A stretch of 64,000 nt of DNA from Alitta virens (Eukaryota; Annelida; Polychaeta; Phyllodocida; Nereididae): contig OW028585.1 of assembly GCA_932294295.1 (NCBI GenBank), positions 14,664,771 to 14,728,770 on the forward strand. The letters run 5' to 3'. Under the pieces are notes generated by a model. The model was not told the origin of the DNA and did not search any database. It saw nothing but the letters and a program-made list of their open reading frames with translations. This document shows, in pieces, positions 35,055-46,694 of the stretch. A program made the translations under genes and the position numbers. Each line of letters starts with the position of its first letter. Within the stretch, counting starts at the first letter, position 1.

Positions 35055-35261
35055 GGATTCAAGGCAGATATAGAAGCGCACAGAGAAATTATGATGAACT
35101 TAGATAGGACTGGAACGTACTTGAAATACTTTGGCCGCAAGCAAGACACGGTCTACATTAAAAACCTTCTAATCAGTATTAAGTTGAGGTGGAAGAAATT
35201 AGTCAGACGAGCGGAAGAAAAAGGAAGGTTATTACAACAAGCTCACAAAGAAGACAAGAGG
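35055..35261 (+). CDS. MACF1/DST: Spectraplakin rod exon 15: spectrin repeat g, helices B and C
   Basis: 207 bp, 69 codons, phase 0/0. Contains YLKYFGRKQDTVYIKNLLIS and then LRWKKLVRRAEEKGRLL. The '-KQD-V-IKNLL-S---RW-K-V-' pattern is nearly invariant in dystonin and MACF1, giving the strongest single identification of the gene (family knowledge). A GATA repeat and a reversed SINE follow in the intron. Confidence 0.96.
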
Positions 35262-35336
35262 GTAAGGCTTTTCATTTTTTGAAGAAGTTTTTATTGCAAA
35301 GGTCTTAAATTAACTTTTTCTTTTAAAGCCTTGATA

Positions 35337-35411
35337 AATAGATAGACAGATAGATAGATAGATTGACAGATAGATGGATAGGTAGATAGATAGATAGATA
35401 GATAGATAGAT
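35337..35411. repeat. GATA microsatellite, interrupted
   Basis: GATAGATAGATA runs interrupted by GACA and GGTA units over about 75 bp. Confidence 0.9.
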
Positions 35412-35414
35412 ATG

Positions 35415-35632
35415 GAAAGTGGCAGCCCTCTAAGGCAAGTTCTTGCTGCTATCGAGGGTTGATTGATGAGGCGAGAGAGAGAGGATGAGTCCACTCGTGT
35501 TACACATTTACCCCATGAATGGGATCTTTCACTTGCCTCAGCATAGACACTGAGTACAAGGGACCGCCAGTTTAACGTCTCATCCGTACGACATCCAGCT
35601 TGGATGTAGCTCATGAAGAGTGAGAAGTCTTG
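35415..35632 (-). mobile_element. SINE family A copy, alternative 3' end, minus strand
   Basis: Read on the minus strand it carries GCTGAGGCAAGTGAAAGATCC, GGGGTAAATGTGTAAC and the 3' end ATCAATCAACCCTCGATAGC...AACTTGCCTTAGAGG, as in the copy at 22,528. The GATA repeat begins immediately beyond its 3' end, which suggests growth from the SINE tail. Confidence 0.78.
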
Positions 35633-36305
35633 GAGCAATTGTTACAGGAGGTCTTAAAAGTCTTGGAACTCTGTTCTCAAGTGACGTGTAATGAAATAAG
35701 TTCTGGAGCAGAAATTACGTTGCTGAAGTTGAATAATGACACCATTTAGTTCTCTTTCGATGAATATATTTAAATCTGAACAATTTTCATCAGATTTTGC
35801 AAAATGTAAACATTGGTCGTACAAAAAAAGATGCTCGGAAATTTTGTACAATCTTTAGGTAAACTGATAACATGGTCGTAAATGTATTAAGAACGGTCTT
35901 TAATTAGATTTTCAGCATGATTTTTAAAAATTGTGGTATTTGCCTATTTGTAGTGCATGTTATGTAGACTGCACTGGTCAGAAAATAAAGCGATCTCATT
36001 GCTGTCCAACAGGGGGCATGTGCACTAGAGACTGCATGGTGCTCCCTCTTGTGATAACTCACAATACAGTGAAAAACTTAGTGTGTGTTTCTGATATTTT
36101 ATTCAATTCAAAGTTCTTTGTAACTTTGGTGGTGTAGTAGTTCCTAAGTAATAGAATTTATTGAAATTATTATTTTTACATTATCAGATGAAAGAATAAT
36201 TTTCTTCGTAATCATTTCGATCTCAAAAGTTACCCCAAATTCAAAGTTGATCACACAGCGTCCAATTTTTCTTTGTTCAAGAATTTTTTGATATTGTAAT
36301 TTCAG

Positions 36306-36419
36306 TTCTATGAATCATGGAAAACGTTATGTGATTGGCTGGATGAGTCTGAGAAGAAGCTGAAGAAATATACAAGCAATGCTCCGTCGAAAGTCAAACA
36401 AGACATTGATGAATTAAAG
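36306..36419 (+). CDS. MACF1/DST: Spectraplakin rod exon 16: spectrin repeat h, helix A
   Basis: 114 bp, 38 codons, phase 0/0. FYESWKTLCDWLDESEKKL has both Trp residues expected of this repeat in dystonin/MACF1. Donor AAG|gtatgt. Confidence 0.95.
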
Positions 36420-37293
36420 GTATGTATCACGCATGAAAATATATATTGTATGCGAATGAGATGTGCGATAAATGGTAAATTTAAGAGTGCATGGTGTAGT
36501 CATATGACTTGTCCTTAGTATTGAATTATAGCAGTAACAAGGACTATAATAATAGTAGTAGGAAGCATAAATAGATATTAAATTTAACACCATTTAAAGA
36601 TATATATTTTTTGTATTGCATCCCGCAATCAGATAGAATACACAGTACCCTGAATACCATCAGCGAAGTTGCCGTCGGTCATCAGTGGGGTTAGGGGCGG
36701 TAATAATGACATCCCGGGGCAGAGCCAAAACATTCTTATAGTGAAGTAGTAGATAAGTGACTTATCTATCATCCTTTCTATTGAGAATAACTTAGATTTG
36801 CCCCTGGAGGTCATAATTAAGGAACCGCAACCACACTGATGAAGGTAACTTTGCTGCCAGGCACTGTACACAAGGTTCAGATTTTAGTTATCGAGCCATG
36901 AATATTCATAGAATGGACAAGCCCATATACAGATACAACATTACAAGTTTTTGAGAGAGACAGTGATGGTTTAATAGAGTCTTCGTTTATTCAAGTTTAC
37001 CCCTTTTATAGAAGAGACAAATTATTGCATTAGAATGCTTGTAGTTTCGCGTACAGTTGTCGACATCAGCTCCGTGACGACATCACTGAGGTGATTGCCA
37101 CAAAAGCATTAGAACAATTTATTTATCTATGAAATGAACTTAACAGCTAGAAAAGTTGCTCAAGTCAACATAGGTAATATAGGTGCAACCTGCGATCGTT
37201 TGCAATGATAATTGCTCATCTTTTGGGTGCATCACGCAAGTAATGTCGTCACGTAGGCGGTGTCGCCATCTGTCAATGGGTAGCAAAAGTACC

Positions 37294-37429
37294 ACCAGAG
37301 GTCACTGGCACCAAAGCAGATAAGCATTGTTTGATGACGTCATCTATTCAGTGATGTCATTTTTGTGTGCATTAAATGATGACATCATCTACGTGTGTTT
37401 TATCTGCTTCGGTGGCAGGGACCTCTGGT
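37294..37429. mobile_element. Foldback MITE, ACCAGAGGTCAC family, copy 2
   Basis: ACCAGAGGTCACTGGCACC at the left, GGTGGCAGGGACCTCTGGT at the right. The arms continue through AAGCAGATAA, about 30 bp in total, and pair almost perfectly. The interior has paired TGATGACGTCATC and GATGACATCATC. It is non-coding. Confidence 0.85.
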
Positions 37430-39030
37430 AGTTTTTCTCGTAATTGATTGTCCCAATACGAAGAAAAATACATCACTAAAACCAATACACAAATTATCGG
37501 TAAAGTCAAGTATTTATATCTTCTCAATCATTTATTTTTATACTCGACAATTAAGGACTTATTCAAAACTCAATCAGTACAAGTAAGGTCCACTTATTGT
37601 TTGTGTTTCACTCAGTTGTTGTGTACATAGCTTCAGCTCAATATGCCGTGTATTTAATGTAACAAAACGATAGACAAATAGGTACAATGTACATAGAAAC
37701 TACACAAATATAACACTGTATAATATCACTAAGATGTCATTCACAGAATTTGAGTCACATAACACCTTTTGATACTTTTAATTTGCCCTCCAATGCAGTT
37801 AATTTTTTGCGGTGTTTCACTGCTTTTTATAAGAGTGCTGTATCGCACCGTATTTTCAAAGTTTTTTCCTTCTGCAATCCGTTTGCTGTGCTGGTAACAT
37901 ACTCCATAAAACATTGCTAATTGCATTGCCGAAGTAAATGTAATATCCTTTCAAAAGTTTTTCTAGCTGCTGAGCCAGTTTTATGTAGCAGCTTGGTTGA
38001 ATTTTTTTGATTAATTGAAATAATCGCAACACGGGAGAATAGTTCTGTACTGTTGCATTTTAATGAAATTAACTAATAAAAACTATGGAAACATAAATTT
38101 ATTTGACAAAATGTTGATGTGTCTACTTGAATGTTTCCTTCGTGGCTTACTCAGAAAACGGACATACATTTTAGGGTTTGTATTTCTTCTAAAACTAGCG
38201 ACCTTTTTTTTCATGAATATGTGTGCTTTGAAATTTATTTATGCCGATAAAACACTCGTGCGTGTTTAAGTTTTATTTCTGCAGTGACAACAGCCTTGAT
38301 TACGCTTGTCAATTTTTTTGCGTGATTTTTTTTTGTCCAATGAGTGAGTTTTCTAGATGTGTACCTTGTTAATAACTTGCCGTATTATCTTTTTGTTTTT
38401 TAGCCATTGTTATTAGATGTAAGCCAACCTTACATCGCTTGATACGCATGTTTATATTTTGACACTTATTTAGCGTTCATGATTTAGTTTATTTTATGCC
38501 GCTGTCCATTATGTTACGTTCTTGATGTTGGGAAGTATTAGTTCTCTTCTTGCAATTTCTTTGTTAGATATTTTTATGTGTTACAACTGTAGTACATAGA
38601 GCCTCATGTAGAAGTGTCGGCGCTATGTATTACAGTCATGCTTGCGATCGTGAATCTTTTCTTTGAATTGAAATTTCTGCTGTGTTTACTTAATTGATCC
38701 GTAAACCAGTTTGACAATAGGTGATCTCTGTCCTATGATATCAGTAAACTTGTTGTTAATGATAAATGTAAAAAGTACTTTAATAATCCCTTTATTAATG
38801 CAGTATGATGTAGATTATTATTCATCATTGCATTGTTTCATGCCCATTATTTCCAGCGGCAAATCGCATAACAAAAAGCTTTCTCTCATTAAAAGAGGTT
38901 CTAGCTTGTAATCAAGAAAATAGGTATTTAAATAATGTGATGTTCAGGGCATTGAAGTCCCCCTTTATTACTATGGTAATAATACTCTATCATTTAATAA
39001 TGACATTGAAATCTCCCAATATTTCTACAG

Positions 39031-39069
39031 CATTTTCAGCACAAATTGATTACAAAACATCCTTATTAA
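39031..39069 (+). pseudogene. Decayed duplicate of the start of exon 17 (pseudo-exon)
   Basis: Preceded by CTCCCAATATTTCTACAG, almost the same as the true acceptor 135 bp downstream (CTCCCATTATTTCTACAG). It encodes HFQHKLITKHPY and then TAA at 39,067; the true exon begins HFQHQLSSKHPVYY. Similarity also extends upstream (TGACATTGAAATCTCCC against TGACATATTAAAGTCTCCC). It looks like a partial tandem duplication of the intron/exon boundary that lost coding ability. Confidence 0.8.
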
Positions 39070-39165
39070 TATAATGATCTTAATATCTTTAGTTACTAAT
39101 GTATAGTGTAGTTTAGCATTTATCATTGTTTTATGACATATTAAAGTCTCCCATTATTTCTACAG

Positions 39166-39338
39166 CATTTCCAGCACCAGCTAAGTTCCAAGCATCCGGT
39201 GTACTATTCAACGATGCGATTAGGAAGAAACTTAAAGGACAGATGTACAAAATCTGACCCGGAACGGGACATCCTGCAGAATATGTTGGAAGAACTGAAA
39301 AACAGATGGACTATCATTCGGTCGATAGTTTCTCAAAG
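39166..39338 (+). CDS. MACF1/DST: Spectraplakin rod exon 17: spectrin repeat h, helices B and C
   Basis: 173 bp, phase 0 in and phase 2 out (CAA AG|gtagga). HFQHQLSSKHPVYYSTMRLG matches the family pattern '-F---L--KQPVYD-T-R-GR-LK'. It ends LEELKNRWTIIRSIVSQ. The split AG is completed to an Arg codon by the A at 63,032, after which repeat helix C continues QNKLDEALLSSGRF, giving a continuous repeat. Confidence 0.94.
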
Positions 39339-42324
39339 GTAGGACATTTCGTTTTGTTGTCTGTATATATACTGATATTTTCATCTATTTGTATACATTT
39401 TATGGACGGATAAATACTCAAAGACAGTGACGAGACTTGAAACTAACTATTGACTGCTTGACGGCCCCTTATAATTGTTAACCCTGGATTACAACAATAA
39501 CCGTTCAGCGAGGACTGCACTAAGCCATGTGATGTGAGTCACGATCATGAGGAATGAAGCATTTACGGATCGCAACAACCTGGAAGGCTAATGTATCTCC
39601 TCATCACTCCTCCTCATCAATTCAATTCAAATTGACCCCCCGCTCTACATGTATAGAGTATATATTGACAGGATTAAACAACAACGTCAATGCATACAAT
39701 CAAATGACCTGTCTAGTATATTTATCTATGTAAAAGCCTCTTAATCATCCTAAGCGAAACTTCATTGTGCGCTAAATGTTCAACTCTTCAAACAAAATGG
39801 ACTTACTTTTGACCGTTGTCCAGAAATACTTGGAGCACCTCATTTTCTCAAAAGGATCGCACAGACCCAAGGACAAATATGGTTACTCTGTTTACTTTAT
39901 TTGTGTTGTGCCAGATGGGATAATAAATCAAACTGTGAAGTTCTACCAGTCCATTTAGAAGTTATAATGACCCATTATATTCCCAGGCGAAATGGTTATA
40001 CAAGCTCTACACAGAATTTGCTATGAAATGAATACTTTCTCACATATTATTTGGTCATAATATATACTGATTTGAATTTTGGAGAAATCGGCAAAATGCC
40101 CTAATGTTGTGATGTCAGCTAACCAAGGCAGATGTTATGATGAAGTGATAAACTGCAATTAGCTATTATTGCATAATATTGGAAATCTCATGTATTATGA
40201 TATCATGGTTGCAGTATTTTAGTTGCGTCTGCATAGATATTATTATAATAATTAGTAAAATGTACGACTGACATTGTCAGGACTCTTAATTATGAAGATT
40301 GGAAATTATGATCAGTTGCGAAGTGATGTTTTTTCAAATTTCAAAATTTAAGTGGTAAAGGGACAAGCTACATAGCTCAGCTATAAAGTGATATTTCAGT
40401 TTACCAGTATGTGTCGTGATGTCAAAGTCTCTCTCGAAATCATTTATCACGAAATGCTTGAATGAGCGGGAAGTTGCAGCCTGGACTTCTTGAACAGAGG
40501 AGAAGTCATGTTAGAATTTAGTTGTAATAAATACGCGTAGTATCCTGTCCACACTACCTTAGTATGGTGTATAATTTTATAGAAACATTGTGTTATTTGT
40601 GGTACGCACAATGTCAGATGCTTTTCTGAAATAAAAGAATAGTTATCAAGTTTGTCATTATGTACTTTTTGCAGTGCATTTTAACTAGGAAATTTTTGGT
40701 GTCATTATCAATTGTGTGGACTAAAGATTGGAGAAGTGAGTGTCGCTGTTCTAAAACATTGGTTTGTACAAACCGAGAACTCCACATTAGATAGATAGAT
40801 GGATAGATACATTTTATTGAAACTTTTTTAGGTCAAATTTGACCTATTTGTCGTACAGTAAAAAATATAAAAATCAAAATACATGAAAGATACAGGGGTA
40901 GAAAAACCAAAAAGAACAAAACACAAATACATATCAATAAAAACACATTTCGTGTATACATATAAATATCAATAAAAATATTGAGTCGGGCTGTGTAATC
41001 ATTGGTAATGCCGACGGGCAAGAACAGCGCAAAATTACCTCTACCAGTGGTCTACAGTTACTGTTTTATCCATTTTTATTTGATTTTTATTCATTTATTA
41101 TTTATTATTATTTTTATTCATTTATTTGAATAAATTCATTATGTTCTGGTAGGACACCGATATCTCATATCACAAGTTTGTTATAAAGAATAGCATATAG
41201 GAGTAGTATAGTGTATGTCAAGTTTTGTGAAATTCTTTTGGAAGTAAAATATGAACTTCTTTGTGAGCATGAATGAAAATATTCGGTCATGAATTTATTC
41301 GTTTACGTGAACATTTGTCATAATGAAAAAGCATTTGACCAAGTTATGTCTTAGTTAAGGTCATTGACACCAGAGGGTGTTGATGACCAATTTAGCCTCA
41401 AGGGGGAGTGTTGCCATGGCGATTGATCATTCTAAGGGTTGAGATCAAAGCTCCCCTGGTGGCCATGTGGCATAACTCATGTTATAGCGAATGCTGTTGA
41501 TTTATAGTTGAAATATTTTGTTCAGTCTTGCGTGAAATCTTTCGAGGTTTGTCGGGTGACCTTTTGTACTCTGAGGGTGAATCGTTTTTATGAGGAAAGA
41601 AAACTTAAGTAGTGTTATCATTACTACTGATCAACTATGAAGGACAAGACTCAAATAAACTATTATGTGGAAAGGAAATTGTTATGCGATAACTCGCAAT
41701 TCAGAAAGGAAAGTTATATCGAGTAACCTGCAATTCAGAGTGATTAAATTTGCTTATTCGTAATATATAAATGATATATGGTAGACGATGTAGAAGGTAA
41801 AGTGTATACAATGGTTAGATAGTCTCAAATAGATCTAGAGGAAATTAAACTTCTCGCAATATCCACTATGTCTGAAAAATTTGAATTGTGGTCGTTAAAA
41901 TCACCAGTGAGTGAATAACATTGACCGATTGAGTGAATCCTTCGACCATGCTGAGTCGTTGACATTGTCAAATGCCTTTCGCAAATCTAATAATTATAGA
42001 GTAACTCCGTGATAAACCATTGAGTATAATGTCGTCCTTTATATCTATTCATTCCGTATTCACGAACACTTAATACATGGATCAGGCCATCAGTAACTCT
42101 ATAGGACATATCGTATGGACGTCTAGTCAATGGTTTCTGAGTCTTTGATGATATTGTTGACTTCGAAAGTGCTTTGACAGTCTTGATAAGTCACATTTGT
42201 CTGAGCTATAAGTCTGTACATGAGTGCTTTCAATGAATAGCGAAAGTCATTTGGAAGTCACATTCAGTTGAAGCTTGGTCGGAGTAATATAACGGCATGA
42301 ATTATTCGGACACTCGCAAAATTT

Positions 42325-42430
42325 TGATGCACATTTGAATCGTAATTGAAGTAATTTAGTTAAAGATGGCATCAGATTCTCTAGTGCGATTCATTAATTA
42401 ATGTCAGTGGCTGTCTATGGCTATGGGTTT
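42325..42430 (-). repeat. Single inverted copy of the 140-bp satellite
   Basis: CGTAATTGAAGTAATTTAG, GATGGCATCAGATTCTCTAG and GTCAGTGGCTGTCTATGGC are the reverse complements of the satellite blocks at 8,329 and 13,397. Confidence 0.8.
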
Positions 42431-42751
42431 GTTGCTCTAGATATTATCACTAGTTTAAATGTTATGGAAAATAATATATTTGTTGGCAGTCACGTTTTTG
42501 GTTCATCTGTTTAGCGTATGCTTTGGTACCTTGAAAATATGACTTCCCTCAGTGCAAAATTTACTATTGAAAGTCGAATAAATATTAATCTTTCTAATTA
42601 ATTTTTCATACCTAACTCGTGACATTTGATATTAATTAAGTGATCAGACAAGTTTGTAGTTTGATACCCCCAGGCTAGTAGTTTATGTTTTGAACACAAT
42701 AATTATTGTAAATCATTGAGTATAAGTCACCGAGTATATCTTTACATCCCA

Positions 42752-42784
42752 TTCATAGATTACGAACGAGCTTTTGACAACATA
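42752..42784 (+). mobile_element. LINE reverse-transcriptase fragment (motif A)
   Basis: The open frame around 42,716-42,919 contains FIDYERAFDNI, the F-x-D-x-x-x-A-F-D catalytic motif of non-LTR retrotransposon reverse transcriptases. Only a short piece is recognisable; the rest of the frame does not look like RT and ends within 140 bp. A dead remnant. Confidence 0.55.
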
Positions 42785-43889
42785 CTTGCACCACAAGTAA
42801 CTAATCGCTTGAGGATAATTAGTCATGAGAGCTACACCGCATGGTATTTTACTCGAAGGCAAATTCTTAGACATATATTCTTGTATTCGACATGTTTCTT
42901 ATATATTTCTATTCATTAATGTGAATGCGCTTTCGTGTGATATTAAAAAAAAGTTGAAGCTCCCTCGAGGGCCAGTGTTTGCTTTTTGAATGGGAGGTCG
43001 CAAACTTTTTATGTCGGAGAAACTTAGTGACTATCTCTTGAGTCATATCCTAAATAGGTAAACATATATTTGAACTGAAAAGAAGAAATATTTTGAAGTG
43101 TGAATTACATATTGGTGTATGTCATTTATATTTACAAAGAGAATGTGTAAATCATATTTTTGAAATGTTTTAAAATTTTGCAGTTTTTCTATAACAAAAT
43201 TAAACCTAAAATTGCAAATGCCTTAAGATATGTTAATTTATTAAATTTTGTAACCTTGACATTGAAAATCCTTGCTGTTCATTGAAAATACACTAAAACG
43301 TGTATCACTAGCGATTTCAATGTTAACCCTGCCATTAATCTAATAAGTAACAATTTTAACATTGATATCTATCACCTAAATCAACATAAATGTGTGGTAT
43401 ACAACATCATTTACATGTTATGAAAAGCAGCTGTCAAAATATTCAATGTCAAACTCATTAGCAGACCGAACAATCAGTCTCACATACTTTAATGATATGC
43501 GAAGGATCTTTTTAATCTTTTGGGTGCACATATTTATAGGTTTAAATACTTGCGAAATGACTCATTTGCAAACCTTGACTGTGATTGTTTGCGTTAAGTT
43601 GACATAATGTTGCAATTTTGAATCCGTGCATGACTTTGCATTGAAATCACCGCAGTCGACTATATAACAATACGATGACTCTTCTTGTAAGAATCGCATC
43701 GTCTGAATAGATGACAGTGTGACTCATGATATGCCATCTTGTAGGATTAGTGCATGTCTACTTCCAATGTTAAGTTTAATCTATCTTAATATAATGATAT
43801 AATGAATTAAAAGATTAAGACAGTCTGGCTGTGTCTGATGCCCTATTGGCCAATAATCTAGTTCTAGAGAACTCCAATTAGTAGCCAGG

Positions 43890-44470
43890 TGTTCTTAATA
43901 TTGAGGTCTTAGTAATAGTGAGGTCTTAGTAATGTAATGGTCTTAGTAATGTAGGAAAACGACACGACTTCCTGATCTGTTTTGACAGATCAGACGAGGT
44001 CAGTGCGTAGCGTCATGAAAGTCCTCGCCTTGCATGTATTTTATTTTCACAATTAAACTTTGTTGTGCATGTACATAAATTAATTTACTCTTATGATATA
44101 AGTTTGTATTAATCTGTCAATCAACTGTAGTCGCTCCGGCATTTTTACTGCCATAGGAGTTACGTCCTTATTTAGAAATAGCAATATCTTGAGCTTCCTT
44201 ATAAGGGCATTACATGAACGTCATTCCGTGTGGTATGAAATGCAGACCATCCAGCCCGTATCATCCGCTATTTCACTTGATAATTCTGCAATTGAGGGAT
44301 AATGAGGTGGTCTTAATATTGAAGGGTCTTAATAGTGAGGTGGCTTTGATATAGTGAGGTGGCCTTGATAGTGAGGTGGCCTTGATATTGAGGTGGTCTC
44401 AATAGTCAGGTGGTCTCAATAGTCAGGTGTTCTTAATACTGAGTCAGTCTAATATCGAGGTAATCTTAAA
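43890..44470. repeat. 17-bp minisatellite, two further clusters
   Basis: GTTCTTAATATTGAGGTCTT units at 43,890-43,955 and GGTGGTCTTAATATTGAAG / GGTGGCCTTGATAGTGA units at 44,304-44,465. They are the same family as the 7,141 array but more diverged, with about 350 bp of other sequence between. Confidence 0.75.
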
Positions 44471-45954
44471 GCAGGGCATAAATGCTATGAGTATTTGCCC
44501 TTTTATATGATTGCATTATACAGTAAGAGCAAAGTCATGTAAATTCCTTATGAATAGCTTATCTCCCATCATTTTCATCTAGCAAGAAACCCTTTCTTAT
44601 TTTAACGCGAGTAAGAGACGGTGACATTTTTTAAGTATTTGCTTGGGTGGTCTTTCTATCTAAGCTCAACGGAAACCCAAAACCTGATATATAAGTTCCT
44701 ATTATTTACCCCTTTTAAGTTATATAATAGAAGGGTTAATATAAATCACTTTACGTTTTAGCAATCGCAAAACCCTTTAGGGTTGTAAGATAGAAGATAG
44801 CGGATTTTTCTTGATTTTAGGATAACGAAAGAGAACTTGGAGTATATATAGAAATATATAACAGCGTTTCGCATGAGATTTATGACATTTTTTGCTGCTC
44901 GGAATAATGATACAAGGAAAAAAGAAGTTATTAATGTGTACGTCGAAAGAAAACGATGAAATTCAAACTCTTACAAGTGCTTTATTTCCTGCTGAGAATT
45001 TTTTTTCCGACCGATACCATATTGTCTTTTTTTGTCTGATGCCATGTTTTTTGCTCAGACGTATTGTAATTTTTGTACGACACGCTCAAATGAAATATTT
45101 CGCAAGAAGTTAACAATAGGCAACAAAAGCGAAATAATTTATCTTTTAATTTAATTTTTTGTGAATCCTACGCGATAGACCTGTTCTATGGGACGCCAAG
45201 ATTTATGGATAGTTTGCATTCAGAGTTTAAAAGTTCTCAAAACAGGAAAATCACGAAATCACATGATATATATAGAGAATATATATATAGTATATGATTA
45301 TATTTGATTGAATTAATGTTTTCTTACACATTATCAATCATAATCTTATAAAATGTTCGATACTAAAAACTTTTATTGATATACATGGTATTTAGAAGTG
45401 TTATTGAATTAAACAATTTTTCAATTTTTTTTTTTATTAAAAACAGATAATTGTTATGCAATAATATTACAGTACCTCATGCCGTTTCTATGACAACCTG
45501 TCCAACGTTCTTATCCATGGAAGGTCATGTGAGGTCATAATAGAATAAACATAGTGACGTCACAAATGCTGCCAAGAGTGTCTACATGCAAGGACCCCTC
45601 GTGGCTGACAAGGATCTACAAGGGCACTGGCTGTTGACATGGGTCAGAGTTCAAGACACTTAAAACCCTTCTATGTCCTTATATGGGTGATAAATGGAGG
45701 GGGGGGTGCAATGAGGGTTGGAGAATGTATTGCATACAGTCAATTATAAGCTATGGCTCTGCAGATCAAAACGAGTTTTCATAGTAAATTGTATTTTCTT
45801 CGGTCAAAAATATTTTACAATAACGTCTCCTCGATGTCATTATTAGTAATTTAATGTGTAAGCTTGTAATTTTTAGGAGATATGCTATTTTTTTTTGTTG
45901 GTCAATTAACCCTTTGCTCTCATTGTAGTTCAATAGCCAGAGGCTGCATGGTGT

Positions 45955-46045
45955 GATAATGAGATAATAATAATAGGCATGGAGTCCACATACATTTAGG
46001 TCTACCCATGAGTGGGGTCTTTTACTTGCCTCAGCATCAACACTT
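45955..46045 (-). mobile_element. SINE family A fragment, minus strand
   Basis: On the minus strand reads GATGCTGAGGCAAGTAAAAG, ACCCCACTCATGGGTAGACC and TGTGGACTCCATGCC. Head and tail are missing. Confidence 0.7.
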
Positions 46046-46694
46046 TTTACGAAGCTTGGTTGAACTAGATCTCTAGTTCATCCAAGTTACGAAGTATGCT
46101 CAATTTCGTGTCATATTTAGTCCTATTTTGGTTAATATCAAAACAAAGTAGCTAGGCCAGACAAATACCAGATGTTAATCATATTTGAAATGTGTTATAA
46201 ATACCATGCTTGATAAACAAAGAATTGATAGATAATATTTTTTAGGGCCTGAATATGACCATTGTTAAGCTGTAGAGGTCATAGGTCAGCGACATCAAGT
46301 GGACATGAACACTTGAGCGAGCACATGCTATGACGTCACAAGGTCACCGTGACGTCATTAGGTCATTGACCTTTACATGTCAAGTACCTGATAAAGGGCT
46401 ATATAGCAAGTTTCATACAATCCTGTCAAAAGTTTGCAAATATTTGATGATGATAAAATGTTATCTAAAAGGGTTTTTAAGGTTTAGCATAGAGACATGG
46501 GTTTGGTCAGTGCAGATTTAATGGGTTTTAAGTTAATAGGATAAAATGGTAGGCCTATCATTACAAATATAATGGAGTAAAATTGGTGTACCAATAGGAA
46601 ATGTGTAATAATTTTGCAATGATTTATAAGTTTGTCAGATAAATTTTAAACCACTGAAACTTATGCCAATATTTAAAAGTAGCATTATTAAAGA

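Larger units (their letters stand above)
35262..36305 (+). other. MACF1/DST: Intron 15 of the rod region
   Basis: 1.04 kb. Contains the GATA microsatellite (35,337) and a minus-strand SINE (35,415-35,632). The remainder is unremarkable. Confidence 0.8.
36420..39165 (+). other. MACF1/DST: Intron 16 of the rod region
   Basis: 2.75 kb. Holds the second ACCAGAGGTCAC foldback (37,294) and, in its last 350 bp, a decayed duplicate of the exon 17 splice site (39,031). No other exon recognised. Confidence 0.8.

Noticed and set aside
35291..35638. 115-codon minus-strand frame
   Set aside because: Lies across a SINE and a GATA repeat; a similar frame appears at 52,964-53,170 for the same reason.
15052..39338. 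Nesprin (SYNE) or another giant spectrin-repeat protein
   Set aside because: The order of segments GDPKFIE, KQDTVYIKNLLIS, KHPVYYSTMRLGR and EDQPILGDLD fits the dystonin/MACF1 rod specifically.
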